DNA from: Chromatiaceae bacterium
GTDB lineage: Bacteria; Pseudomonadota; Gammaproteobacteria; Chromatiales; Chromatiaceae
DNA: 64,000 nt
NCBI GenBank assembly: GCA_024235415.1
Contig: JACKML010000002.1
Location: 186,001 to 250,000, forward strand
Direction of reading: 5' to 3'
The notes beneath the pieces were generated by a model. The model saw nothing but the letters and a program-made list of their open reading frames with translations. It had not been told where the DNA came from and did no database searches. Below are positions 25,963 through 34,249 of this stretch, one piece after another. Numbering within the stretch: the first letter of the stretch is position 1; each line of letters starts with the position of its first letter. A program made the position numbers and the translations under genes.

Positions 25963-27191
25963 GTGAAAAACCGGTCCACGCGCCGTTGATTCAGTTTCCG
26001 GTCGTCGATGACGAGCTGGTCGTCGGCGGCATTCCGCTACGGCAGCTCGCCGCCCAGATCGGGCAGACACCTTTCTATGCCTACGATCGCGAAGCCATTA
26101 CGCGACGCGTGCGTGAACTGCGCGAGACACTGCCCGACGGCATCTCGCTGCACTATGCGATCAAGGCAAATCCGATGCCGGCCGTGGTCGGTCATCTCAC
26201 GACGCTGGTCGACGGCCTGGATGTGGCATCGCTCGGGGAGATGCGCGTGGCCCTGGACAGCGGCATGCCTGCCGGCGAGATCAGTTTTGCCGGTCCGGGC
26301 AAAGGCGATCCCGAACTGCGCGGCGCGATTGCGGCCGGCATCACGCTGAACCTGGAATCGTCCGGCGAGCTGGAGCGCGCCATTCGCATCGGTGAAACCA
26401 TCGGTGTCCGGCCAAAGGTCGCAGTGCGGGTCAACCCGGATTTCGAACTGAAGTCATCCGGCATGAAGATGAGTGGCGGACCCAAACCGTTTGGGATTGA
26501 CGCGGAGCTTGTCCCGGCAGTGCTGCGGCGTATCGGAGAATCGGGCGTGCATTTCCGCGGCTTTCACATCTTCAGTGGATCGCAAAACCTGCGGCCGGAA
26601 AGCCTGATCGAGGCACAGAACGCGACCTTCCAACTCGCCTATCGACTGGCGGAAGATGCCCCGGCGGCACTCGAGATGCTCAACATCGGTGGCGGATTCG
26701 GCATCCCGTATTTCCCCGGCGAGCAGCGACTCGACCTTTCGTCGGTCAGTGAAAACCTGCAGCGCTGCCTGGGCGAATGCCGTGCGCACCTCGGTGATGT
26801 CGAGGTCATGACCGAACTGGGCCGCTACCTGGTCGCTGAGGCCGGCGTCTATGTCTGCGAGGTGGTGGATAAGAAGGTCTCGCGTGGCCAGACCTACCTG
26901 GTGACCAACGGCGGCCTGCACCATCATCTTGCCGCTTCCGGCAACTTCGGCCAGATCATCCGCAAGAACTACCCGGTGGTAACCGCGCACCGCGTAAACG
27001 ATGCCCCGCGCGAACTGGTGAACGTGGTCGGGCCCCTGTGCACGCCGTTGGATCTGCTGGCCGACCGGATGGAGCTGGGTCAGGCCGATGTCGGTGATCT
27101 TATCGTGGTGCTGCAGTCCGGGGCCTATGGTTACACCGCCAGTCCCCACCAGTTTCTCGGTCATCCGCAACCCTTACAGGTGCTGGTCTGA
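25959..27191 (+). CDS. PLP-dependent decarboxylase, exosortase A-associated type
   Basis: A 410-residue fold-type III PLP enzyme related to diaminopimelate and ornithine decarboxylases. SLHYAIKANPMPAVV contains the Schiff-base Lys, NIGGGFGIPYFPGE is the glycine-rich phosphate-binding motif, ELGRYLVAEAGVYV follows, and VVGPLCTPLDLLADRM carries the Cys contributed across the dimer interface. Homologues paired with the ligase in exosortase A clusters (TIGR03099-type) have no proven substrate. It overlaps the ligase gene (ATGA), so the two are coupled. It ends exactly one base before the convergent hydrolase 1 gene. Confidence 0.87.
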   Translation: MSEKPVHAPLIQFPVVDDELVVGGIPLRQLAAQIGQTPFYAYDREAITRRVRELRETLPDGISLHYAIKANPMPAVVGHLTTLVDGLDVASLGEMRVALDSGMPAGEISFAGPGKGDPELRGAIAAGITLNLESSGELERAIRIGETIGVRPKVAVRVNPDFELKSSGMKMSGGPKPFGIDAELVPAVLRRIGESGVHFRGFHIFSGSQNLRPESLIEAQNATFQLAYRLAEDAPAALEMLNIGGGFGIPYFPGEQRLDLSSVSENLQRCLGECRAHLGDVEVMTELGRYLVAEAGVYVCEVVDKKVSRGQTYLVTNGGLHHHLAASGNFGQIIRKNYPVVTAHRVNDAPRELVNVVGPLCTPLDLLADRMELGQADVGDLIVVLQSGAYGYTASPHQFLGHPQPLQVLV

Positions 27192-28052
27192 TCAGTCCTG
27201 TTGCCTGGCCTCGGTGAGAATCCAGTCCCTCGACCACTCGGCGACCTGATCACGCCACGCGGCACGGGAAAACGTATGGTCGGCCTCGTCGAGCCGCCGC
27301 ACGTCGACCGATGGTGATTCGACCCAGCCTTGCCAATCCGCGGATTCCTTTACCCTGTCCAGGTACTCCTGCGCAGTAAGGTCGCGGCCACTGAAGATCA
27401 GAAGGGTTCTGCCGCGAAAATGGCGTTGAGCATCACGCAAGCGCTGCGGAAGGGGACGCCCGTCGGCGACTGCTGAAGGCGATTCCACCCCATGACTCTG
27501 CCGCCATTTGCCCATGAAATCCTTTAACGCCTCTATCGGGGCGAATTGCAGGGTCAAGACCTTGCGCCAGAACGCAGGACTCAGAAGCCGATTCAGGTAG
27601 TAGTGCCTGATATAGGCCTCGGCCTCGCCCGCCTGGGTCCGCACCCAGGGGTTGAGCGCTATCTGCCCGACCACACGCGGATCGGTCGGTGCGTAAAAAG
27701 CGTTCGCCGTGGCAGCATCGCACAACCCCCACGAGACCACGCCGCGCAGCGACGGGACTTCGCGGTGAAAACAGTCGAGTGCGGCACGGATGTCAGGGGC
27801 GATGTCCTCGAAGTCGCGAGGCGATCCCGTGCTGTCGCCCATTCCGCGATAGTCGAATCTCAGGGTGGCAATGCCGGCAGCCGCGAGCGCCCGGGCAAGC
27901 AGTACGAACTGCCGGTGGCTTCCAACCCGGTACTGTGGGCCGCCGACCACCAGCAGGACGCCGATGTCCGCCGAATCGCCGATTGCGGGGTGCAGTATGC
28001 CCAGAAGTTGCTCATCGGCACATTCGAACACCACCGAGATTTCGCTGGACAT
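27192..28052 (-). CDS. Alpha/beta hydrolase, exosortase A-associated hydrolase 1 type
   Basis: A 286-residue alpha/beta hydrolase. GVLLVVGGPQYRVGSHRQFVLLARAL and LRFDYRGMGDSTG are the oxyanion and early strand motifs. The nucleophile elbow is SWGLCDAATAN, where the usual Gly-x-Ser-x-Gly has Cys in the nucleophile position. An acidic residue at SGRDLTAQEY and His at EADHTFSR could complete a triad. This fits the hydrolase 1 family of exosortase A loci (TIGR03100-type). It is the third gene of an ACP-hydrolase 2-hydrolase 1 operon. The start was taken at the second ATG (MSSEISVV), 18 bases after hydrolase 2 ends. Confidence 0.83.
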   Translation of the reverse strand: MSSEISVVFECADEQLLGILHPAIGDSADIGVLLVVGGPQYRVGSHRQFVLLARALAAAGIATLRFDYRGMGDSTGSPRDFEDIAPDIRAALDCFHREVPSLRGVVSWGLCDAATANAFYAPTDPRVVGQIALNPWVRTQAGEAEAYIRHYYLNRLLSPAFWRKVLTLQFAPIEALKDFMGKWRQSHGVESPSAVADGRPLPQRLRDAQRHFRGRTLLIFSGRDLTAQEYLDRVKESADWQGWVESPSVDVRRLDEADHTFSRAAWRDQVAEWSRDWILTEARQQD

Positions 28053-28070
28053 CTCTCCGGCCTCTCCCAT

Positions 28071-28874
28071 TCAGTCCGCCAGCAAGCCGGCGACACGCGC
28101 ATCGAGTGCCGGGCACCGCGCGATCTCCTGGGTGGCCCAGAACGTGTCGCAGGTGACCGTGGATGCCACCGCGGCAACACCGGCGTTCGACCACGCATCC
28201 AGCACACGCAGGCTGGCCGGCATCAGCGCGCGACCGTCTTCGATGACACACTCGATCCAGTTGAGCGCATCCACACCGACCGGAGGACTGTCTGCCAGCG
28301 AGAGCGATTCGAGCCCGACCGCCAGTATCGGAGAGAGACTGTAACCGGCGATCTCGAGACACTCGCCAGCAGCCAATCGCTGTCTCAACTCGGCCGCCGT
28401 TTCCTTTGCCCCGTCGCCCATCAGACCCGCGGCAAGCCGCAGACGCAGCATCTGCGTGAGCTGCTGCCGCCCGTCCAGCACCGGATGGATCAGCGTGAGC
28501 GAACGCAGCTTGTGCCGTGATGCTGCATCGGCAGCCAACAGCGCGCCCAGGCGCAGGCCGATGAGATCCACGTCAGCCGTCCCCGGCAGGCGTTCGATCG
28601 CCACGTCGATGTCGTGACGCCAGAGGTCAATCGCAGCGTCGCCGAAGTCACCTTCGCTGTCCCCGGTGCCATACAAATCCGGCATCAGTACCGCATGCCC
28701 GGCCTCTGCCAGTCGTTTCGCGATAGCAGCAAGCACGTGGCGCGACTTGTTCATCTCCTCCGCGAACGGCGGCAGGATCAAGATTCGACGCCCCTGGCCG
28801 CCACCTGTCTCAGGCAGGAAGCCGTTACAGAAGATGCGGCCGGCTGCGCTGTCCAGGAACGATGCGAAACGCAT
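28071..28874 (-). CDS. Alpha/beta hydrolase homologue, exosortase A-associated hydrolase 2 type
   Basis: A 267-residue alpha/beta-fold protein beginning MRFASFLDS. ILILPPFAEEMNKSRHVLAAI and VLMPDLYGTGDSEG are clear family motifs of the hydrolase 2 group (TIGR03101-type). At the nucleophile elbow it reads DLIGLRLGALLAAD, with Arg where Ser or Cys would be, so a classical esterase mechanism is unlikely. The protein may bind an acyl substrate or assist hydrolase 1. It lies between the acyl carrier protein (15 bases upstream) and hydrolase 1 (18 bases downstream). An ATG 15 bases earlier is an alternative start. Confidence 0.8.
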   Translation of the reverse strand: MRFASFLDSAAGRIFCNGFLPETGGGQGRRILILPPFAEEMNKSRHVLAAIAKRLAEAGHAVLMPDLYGTGDSEGDFGDAAIDLWRHDIDVAIERLPGTADVDLIGLRLGALLAADAASRHKLRSLTLIHPVLDGRQQLTQMLRLRLAAGLMGDGAKETAAELRQRLAAGECLEIAGYSLSPILAVGLESLSLADSPPVGVDALNWIECVIEDGRALMPASLRVLDAWSNAGVAAVASTVTCDTFWATQEIARCPALDARVAGLLAD

Positions 28875-28889
28875 GGCGCATTGGCCCAA

Positions 28890-29135
28890 TCAAAGTTTAC
28901 TTTGAACGAACTGCGTCAGATTACCGAGTGTCTCGAAGGTCTCGCCGGATATATCGTCGTCCTCGACGATGATACCGAGTTGGTCTTCCAGCGCAGTGAT
29001 GACACTGACAACGGCCATGGAATCGAATTCCGGAATACTCCCCAGCAGGGCGGTATCTGGCTCGAGCTTCGCCGTGCGGTCTCCAAGCTGCAGGACGTCA
29101 CCGACGATTTGTCGAACTTGTTCGAATGTCACCAT
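28890..29135 (-). CDS. Acyl carrier protein, exosortase A-associated type
   Basis: An 81-residue acidic four-helix carrier protein. The phosphopantetheine attachment site is Ser39 in IPEFDSMAVVSVI, in the D-S-(M/L) context recognised by PPTases. TALLGSIPEF and VEDDDISGETFETLGNL are the loop and helix III patterns of phosphopantetheine-binding domains (PF00550). It differs from fatty-acid AcpP in lacking the usual DSLDTVELVM run. It starts the minus-strand operon with hydrolases 2 and 1 and is divergent from the asparagine-synthetase-like gene. The Sfp-type transferase 7 kb upstream is a plausible activator. Confidence 0.88.
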   Translation of the reverse strand: MVTFEQVRQIVGDVLQLGDRTAKLEPDTALLGSIPEFDSMAVVSVITALEDQLGIIVEDDDISGETFETLGNLTQFVQSKL

Positions 29136-29183
29136 TTGGGATAAAGACCTTTATGCATCTGTGCGTGTTTTTTTGCCGGCGGC

Positions 29184-29192
29184 AGTATAGCA
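29184..29192 (-). promoter_or_regulatory. Extended -10 promoter candidate for the ACP-hydrolase operon
   Basis: The minus strand reads TGC-TATACT, an extended -10 element with a five-of-six -10 hexamer, about 50 bases upstream of the ACP start codon. No clear -35 was seen, which is typical of extended -10 promoters. It sits in the 210-base divergent region shared with the asparagine-synthetase-like gene. Confidence 0.4.
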
Positions 29193-29213
29193 AAGGACGC
29201 CGCCGGGGCATTG

Positions 29214-29242
29214 TTGGAGACACGCGCGGCCCGAGGCATAAT
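29214..29242 (+). promoter_or_regulatory. Sigma-70 promoter candidate for the asparagine-synthetase-like gene
   Basis: TTGGAG (29214-29219) and CATAAT (29237-29242) are separated by exactly 17 bases. The -10 matches five of six consensus positions and the -35 the first three. Transcription would start near 29250 and leave a leader of about 95 bases before the TTG start chosen for the downstream gene. Confidence 0.4.
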
Positions 29243-29345
29243 CCGAACGCATTTCCCCATTCCGAAGATGCCGCAGTTTGTCTGACACTGCGGCGTGGTG
29301 TCGATCGATGACCTTACCGCCCCAGTCACACAGAGGATCCCGTCG

Positions 29346-31175
29346 TTGAATATTCCTGGAGTCGCCGGACGACTCGCCCCCGATCTGACATCCGACCACC
29401 GAACACGCTTTGCCGAGGCGATGGAGTCGCTGGCGCCGGGCGGCGATTTCCAGACCGTTGATACGTCATCCGCCCTGGCCGGCATCGTCGATGGCTGGAT
29501 GCTGAACGATGGCGATATCAGCTGTGCCATTGCCGGTAACGTCGACTGGATGAACTACGAGCTCGCAGACGTTCAGCTCAAGCGCGATCCGGCATATGCG
29601 TTGCTGCGCGCGTACAGGCAGTACGGCACGGATCTTCTGCGTGTGATCGGCGGCCGGTTCTCTCTGGCCTTGTGGGACGGCAGCAAACGTGTAGGCCTGG
29701 TTGCAACAGACCGGTTCGGACAGATGCCGGTCTACTGGTCCAGCATCAGCCACGGTGACCTCCTGTTCGGGCCGACCGCGACCGCCGTGGCCCGACTGAC
29801 GGGTGGCCGGGCGACGCTGTCGGATCAGGGGATATTCAACTATCTCTATTTCCACATGGTCCCCGCCCCCGAGACGGCGTTCAAGGGCATCCACAAGCTG
29901 ATGGCGGCTCATGCCCTGGTGACGCGCGATGGGAAATGGACGCCACAGCGCTATTGGGAACCCGATTTCCGCGAAGATGCCGACACCTCGTTTGCCGACG
30001 CGGCAGAGGAGATGATCGGATTGCTGTCGACATCCGTCGGCCGCCTCGACGATGGCGACACGACCGGCGCCTTTTTGAGCGGCGGACTCGACAGTTCGAC
30101 TGTCGCGGGGTTGCTTGCACGGCATCGCTCCCGGCCCAAGACCTATTCCATCGGCTTCGATGCCGAGGGATTCGACGAAACCGGCTATGCACGGATCGCC
30201 AGTCAGCGTTTCGACACCGATTTCCAAACCTACTATGTCACCCCGGCAGACGTGCTCAGCGAATTGCCGCGTATCGCCGCATCGTATGATGAGCCCTTCG
30301 GCAACTCATCCGCGTTACCGGCGTATTTTTGTGCCCGCCTGGCCGCAGATGACGGACAAACACGACTCCTTGCCGGTGACGGTGGTGACGAACTGTTCGC
30401 CGGCAACGAACGCTATGCCAAGCAGGCGGTATTCGAGCGCTATGCCTTGTTGCCTTCATGGAGCCGACGCCTGCTGCTCGAACCGGCGCTGCACCTGCTG
30501 CCCGACAACTCCCGTATCGTGGGCAAGGCCAGGAGCTACACCGAGCAGGCGAACACGCCGCTGCCAGATCGACTGCATACCTACAATTTCCTCAGACGCC
30601 TGCAGGCGGAAAGGATCATCAACCATGACTTCCTGGCATCGATCGACACCGAACTGCCATTACAACTGGACCGGGAGCTGTACCACCACCCGAAGGCCGC
30701 CAGCCGCCTCAACCGTATGTTGTATCTCGATTGGCATCACACCCTCGCCGACAATGATCTGCGCAAGGTGAACCGGATGTGCCAGCTGGCAGGCATTGAA
30801 GTCGAGTACCCGATGCTCGATGACCGCCTGGTCGAACTGTCCACACGCATCTCGTCAACGCGAAAAATGCACAGGAACAGGCTGCGCGATTTCTACAAGC
30901 GCGCCGTCAAAGGCTTCCTGCCCGACGAGATCATCAACAAACAGAAGCATGGCTTTGGCCTGCCCTTCGGCATCTGGATGGCGGAAGATCGCGGTCTACA
31001 GGAACTGGCCATGGACAACCTGTCGCGCATGAAGCGCCGGCACTACGTAAGAGCCGGGTTTATCGACGAGATTGTCGATCTGCATCGTGAGCAACACGCC
31101 GGCTACTACGGTGAGTTCATCTGGGTGTTGATGATGCTCGAGTTATGGTTGACGGCCCAGGGATACGAGCCCTGA
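29346..31175 (+). CDS. Asparagine-synthetase-like amide ligase with degenerate glutaminase domain
   Basis: A 609-residue protein with the two-domain layout of asparagine synthetase B. The N-terminal Ntn-type domain is recognisable from LRVIGGRFSLALWDGSKR and ATDRFGQMPVYW, but there is no initiating Met-Cys and hence no glutaminase nucleophile. The C-terminal synthetase domain is complete: FLSGGLDSST (ATP pyrophosphatase loop, residues 243-252), YDEPFGNSSALP, AGDGGDELFAGNERY and INKQKHGFGLPF with the catalytic Lys. The start was set at a TTG preceded by AGAGGA with an 8-base spacing; upstream GTG codons at 29295 and 29298 lack a site. Loss of the Cys parallels beta-lactam and carbapenam synthetases, so an amine other than ammonia from glutamine is likely used. 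Confidence 0.82.
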   Translation: MNIPGVAGRLAPDLTSDHRTRFAEAMESLAPGGDFQTVDTSSALAGIVDGWMLNDGDISCAIAGNVDWMNYELADVQLKRDPAYALLRAYRQYGTDLLRVIGGRFSLALWDGSKRVGLVATDRFGQMPVYWSSISHGDLLFGPTATAVARLTGGRATLSDQGIFNYLYFHMVPAPETAFKGIHKLMAAHALVTRDGKWTPQRYWEPDFREDADTSFADAAEEMIGLLSTSVGRLDDGDTTGAFLSGGLDSSTVAGLLARHRSRPKTYSIGFDAEGFDETGYARIASQRFDTDFQTYYVTPADVLSELPRIAASYDEPFGNSSALPAYFCARLAADDGQTRLLAGDGGDELFAGNERYAKQAVFERYALLPSWSRRLLLEPALHLLPDNSRIVGKARSYTEQANTPLPDRLHTYNFLRRLQAERIINHDFLASIDTELPLQLDRELYHHPKAASRLNRMLYLDWHHTLADNDLRKVNRMCQLAGIEVEYPMLDDRLVELSTRISSTRKMHRNRLRDFYKRAVKGFLPDEIINKQKHGFGLPFGIWMAEDRGLQELAMDNLSRMKRRHYVRAGFIDEIVDLHREQHAGYYGEFIWVLMMLELWLTAQGYEP

Positions 31176-31180
31176 ACTGG

Positions 31181-32119
31181 CTAGATCAAGCCAAAATGAC
31201 AACGCGCCATATCGACGGCAAAGCGCGGAAGATTCGTATGCCAGGGTGTGAAGCGCGGAATGGCGAAAAGATCGGTCGCTGCATCCATCGTCCCCCAATC
31301 CGTGGCCACCGCCGCGCGGAAGCCGGCTTCTTTGACGAACTCCGCATGCCCGCGCAGGTAATCCCTCCCCAACTTGCCATTCGGGTACGCAAACAGGGTT
31401 ATTTCCCGCTGTAACCATTCTTCGAGGTCGCGCTTCCCGGATTCGATCTCGTCGCGTGCTGCGTTATCCGGCAGGGCCGCCAGGATTGGATGTGTACGGG
31501 TATGGCCACCGACCGTCGACAGGCGTGACTCAGCCAACAGCCGGAGCTGTGCCTTGCTCATCATCAGATCGATCGGCAAATCGTCGACCAGAGCGGAGAA
31601 CCCATCGACCTTGCCTTGCCGTTCCTGTGGTGGCAGGTGTTTCCACGCGGTTATCGCCGTGTTGGCCAGGTGCCTTCTCGAGGCCCAGTCCGATATCTCA
31701 AAGCTGGTCGGGGACAGGTCCTCCAACGAATAGTTACCCGGCTGCAGTCTGCGGACGGTTTCTATAATGGAGTCGTTCCACATCCGGCCACCATCGATGA
31801 ATCCGCTCGCAACGAAAAACGTGGCCGGCAGCGCAAATTCTTCGAGTATCGGCAGCGCCACCAGGAAGTTGTCTGCGTACCCGTCGTCGAACGTTATGCT
31901 CACCGTTGGTCCGCGCAGACCATGGTTCCCCGCCCGCCTTACCGCCTCTGCAAGGCTGATCACCTCGAAACGCCTCGCCAGCCATCCCGCGAGAGTACGG
32001 AACCACTCGGCTGTCGGCTCGTCCGGACTCATCGGGTCCTGTTCGTTCAGCACCCGATGAAATATCAGCGTGTGATGACGCGCCAGTCTCATGCTCGATA
32101 CTGCAAGTTTTTCGATCAT
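31181..32119 (-). CDS. Polysaccharide deacetylase (NodB homology domain, CE4)
   Basis: A 312-residue CE4 deacetylase. Motif 1 is VSITFDDGYADN (Asp78, Asp79) and motif 2 is STVGGHTRTHPIL, whose His206 and His210 bind the metal. FAYPNGKLG is motif 3 and AVATDWGTMDA follows in the later strands. Enzymes of this type remove N- or O-acetyl groups from polysaccharide during EPS synthesis, and similar genes accompany exosortase A/EPS loci. There is no signal peptide, suggesting cytoplasmic action on lipid-linked sugars or an atypical location. It ends 5 bases from the convergent synthetase-like gene and follows phoU by 40 bases. Confidence 0.87.
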   Translation of the reverse strand: MIEKLAVSSMRLARHHTLIFHRVLNEQDPMSPDEPTAEWFRTLAGWLARRFEVISLAEAVRRAGNHGLRGPTVSITFDDGYADNFLVALPILEEFALPATFFVASGFIDGGRMWNDSIIETVRRLQPGNYSLEDLSPTSFEISDWASRRHLANTAITAWKHLPPQERQGKVDGFSALVDDLPIDLMMSKAQLRLLAESRLSTVGGHTRTHPILAALPDNAARDEIESGKRDLEEWLQREITLFAYPNGKLGRDYLRGHAEFVKEAGFRAAVATDWGTMDAATDLFAIPRFTPWHTNLPRFAVDMARCHFGLI

Positions 32120-32159
32120 ACGTATCGGAAGGCTCCTGAGTGCTTGTCAGGGTCGCGCG

Positions 32160-32873
32160 CTAGGCCCCGAATTCCTTCTTGATCTGATCGAGACTGGTGT
32201 GCCGCACATCTTTTCCCTTGACGAAATAGATGACGTATTCAGAGATATTGCAGCAACGGTCACCGATCCGCTCGAGTGCCCGCGCCGCCCATATCAGATC
32301 CAGCACGCTGGGGATTGAACGCGGGTCTTCCATCATGTATGTCATGCTCTGCCGCATGATGCTTTCGTATTCGCGGTCGATGTTGACGTCTTCATGTGCG
32401 ACCTGGATCGCAGCATCCACGTCCATTCTCGCGAAGGTGTCCAATGCGCCATGCAACATCTGCTGAACCTGTGATCCCAGATGCGCAATCTGTCCGAACA
32501 GATTGCGTCCATGATCGCCGCCGGCGGCGCGGATCGCCATACGTGCCACGCGCTTTGCCTCATCACCGATACGTTCGAGATCCGCTGTCGTTTTGATCAC
32601 TGCGAGCACCAATCGCAAGTCGCTGGCAGTTGGCTGGCGCAATGCCAGGATCTTCGTACAGCGCTCATCGATGTCAACGTCACAGGCATTGACCTTGTAG
32701 TCATTCGAGACCACCGATTCGGCCGCCGCGGATTCGCCGCTGTTGAGCGCCACGATCGCCGACTCGAGCTGTCGCTCGACCAGCCCCCCCATCTCCAACA
32801 CACGTGAACGGATCTCTTCGAGTTCGGTATTGAACTTGTGGGAATAATGGTGTTTGAGGTCTGAGGTATCCAT
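32160..32873 (-). CDS. phoU: Phosphate signalling regulator PhoU
   Basis: A 237-residue helical protein made of two three-helix PhoU repeats. Each repeat carries the metal-binding E/DxxxD pattern: VDIDERCTKILALRQPTASDLR in the first and VNIDREYESIMRQSMTYMMEDP in the second. ADLERIGDEAKRVARMAI and RALERIGDRCCNISEYVIY are the conserved helix ends. It connects the phosphate state of the Pst transporter to PhoR and keeps the Pho regulon off when phosphate is plentiful. The gene follows phoR by 80 bases; no pst genes are in the window. Confidence 0.94.
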   Translation of the reverse strand: MDTSDLKHHYSHKFNTELEEIRSRVLEMGGLVERQLESAIVALNSGESAAAESVVSNDYKVNACDVDIDERCTKILALRQPTASDLRLVLAVIKTTADLERIGDEAKRVARMAIRAAGGDHGRNLFGQIAHLGSQVQQMLHGALDTFARMDVDAAIQVAHEDVNIDREYESIMRQSMTYMMEDPRSIPSVLDLIWAARALERIGDRCCNISEYVIYFVKGKDVRHTSLDQIKKEFGA

Positions 32874-32953
32874 GACATCCTCGCAGATCGTTGCCTGGGG
32901 GTTTAACGGCAGATGTCGCGGTTTTCACAGCGATCACTGGGCTGATGATTCTA

Positions 32954-34249
32954 TCAGGCGATGAGCCTGGACGACGGAAAGCGGCAGATGAAGCGACTGC
33001 CGTGACTGAGGTGACTTTTTATTTCGAGTTGCGCGTCGTGCCGGTTCAGTACATGTTTCACGATCGCCAGCCCGAGCCCTGTACCACCGCGTTCCCTGGA
33101 GCGGCCCGCATCGACGCGGTAGAAACGCTCCGTCAGCCTGGGGATATGTTCCGCCGCGATGCCCTCTCCGGTATCGGCCACTTCGAGCACAGCGTCATTC
33201 CCCCTGTCATCCCAGACCAGGGTAACGCTGCCGTCGGGCGGGGTATGGTTCACGGCATTGACGACCAGGTTGGTAACGGCACTGCGCAGCTGTTTCTGAT
33301 CGCCCAGCAGACCACGTTGCGAATTGATTTCGCAATGGACCTGCGGGCCACCGCTGGACAGGGATTGGCAATCGTCTGCCACACTGCGCAACAGTGCGCC
33401 CATATCGACGTTTTCCTGTTGACTGGGCGCAGAATCCCCTTCCAGGCGTGCCAGCAACAGCAGGTCTTCAACGATCTGGCGCATCCTCGCTGCCTGTTGA
33501 GCCATTACGTCGAGTGGACGGACCAGACGCGGATCGCTCAGCGATTCGTCATTCTGCAGGTTCTCCACAAAGCCGCTCAGCACGGTCAAGGGAGTACGCA
33601 GTTCATGTGAGACGTTGGCGACGAAATCCTTGCGTACTCGTTCCTGATGCAGGCGATCGGTGATGTCCTGTGCCAACAGCAGGATCTGTTCTTCGCCGTA
33701 GGGCGCTATCCTGACCTCCAGCTTTCGATCCCGCTGGCCGGGCGCAGACACCTTGATCGAGCGCGCATAATCCTTGCTGCTCAGCAGCGCGGACAGCTCG
33801 GGGCTGCGGAAAAGATTCAACAGCGGCTGCCCTATATCCTTGGCGGGCTGCAATGCCAACAGCCGGCTTGCGGCGTCATTGAACCAGCGTATTCGACCAC
33901 TCACGTCCAACGCCACGGCCGCATCCGGCAAAGCCGACGTCGAAGACGCATATTCGTTCAACAATGTTTTCAGGCGCTTTTCACGCTGTGCCTGGCGCGC
34001 GGATACCCGGGCGATTCGGGAGTAGATATCCCCCCAAAGCCCGAAATGGATCGGAATATCGGCGGCCTGCGGGTCACCGAGCCAATTGGCCAGGCGTTGC
34101 AGATTGAACAGATTGCGGAAGGTGTAGCCGAACAGCGCCAGCAGAAGCAGGAGTCCAACCTGATCGAATATCGATCCGATCACCCAGGCCAGGAATACAA
34201 CGACCGCGATACGCCAAAACTCCTGTACCCAGCCTGCCCTCGCGTTCAA
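32954..34249 (-). CDS. phoR: Phosphate regulon sensor histidine kinase PhoR
   Basis: A 431-residue membrane sensor kinase, the same size as E. coli PhoR. Two short hydrophobic spans cover residues 13-45 with almost no periplasmic loop, then comes a charged linker and a PAS domain (SALPDAAVALDVSGRIRWFN). The DHp box is FVANVSHELRTPLTVL with His215 as phosphoacceptor, followed by N (NLVVNAVNHTP), G1 (VADTGEGIAAEH) and G2 (GGTGLGLAIV) boxes. The start codon is TTG, overlapping the phoB stop as TTGA. It phosphorylates PhoB when phosphate is scarce. Confidence 0.95.
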   Translation of the reverse strand: MNARAGWVQEFWRIAVVVFLAWVIGSIFDQVGLLLLLALFGYTFRNLFNLQRLANWLGDPQAADIPIHFGLWGDIYSRIARVSARQAQREKRLKTLLNEYASSTSALPDAAVALDVSGRIRWFNDAASRLLALQPAKDIGQPLLNLFRSPELSALLSSKDYARSIKVSAPGQRDRKLEVRIAPYGEEQILLLAQDITDRLHQERVRKDFVANVSHELRTPLTVLSGFVENLQNDESLSDPRLVRPLDVMAQQAARMRQIVEDLLLLARLEGDSAPSQQENVDMGALLRSVADDCQSLSSGGPQVHCEINSQRGLLGDQKQLRSAVTNLVVNAVNHTPPDGSVTLVWDDRGNDAVLEVADTGEGIAAEHIPRLTERFYRVDAGRSRERGGTGLGLAIVKHVLNRHDAQLEIKSHLSHGSRFICRFPSSRLIA

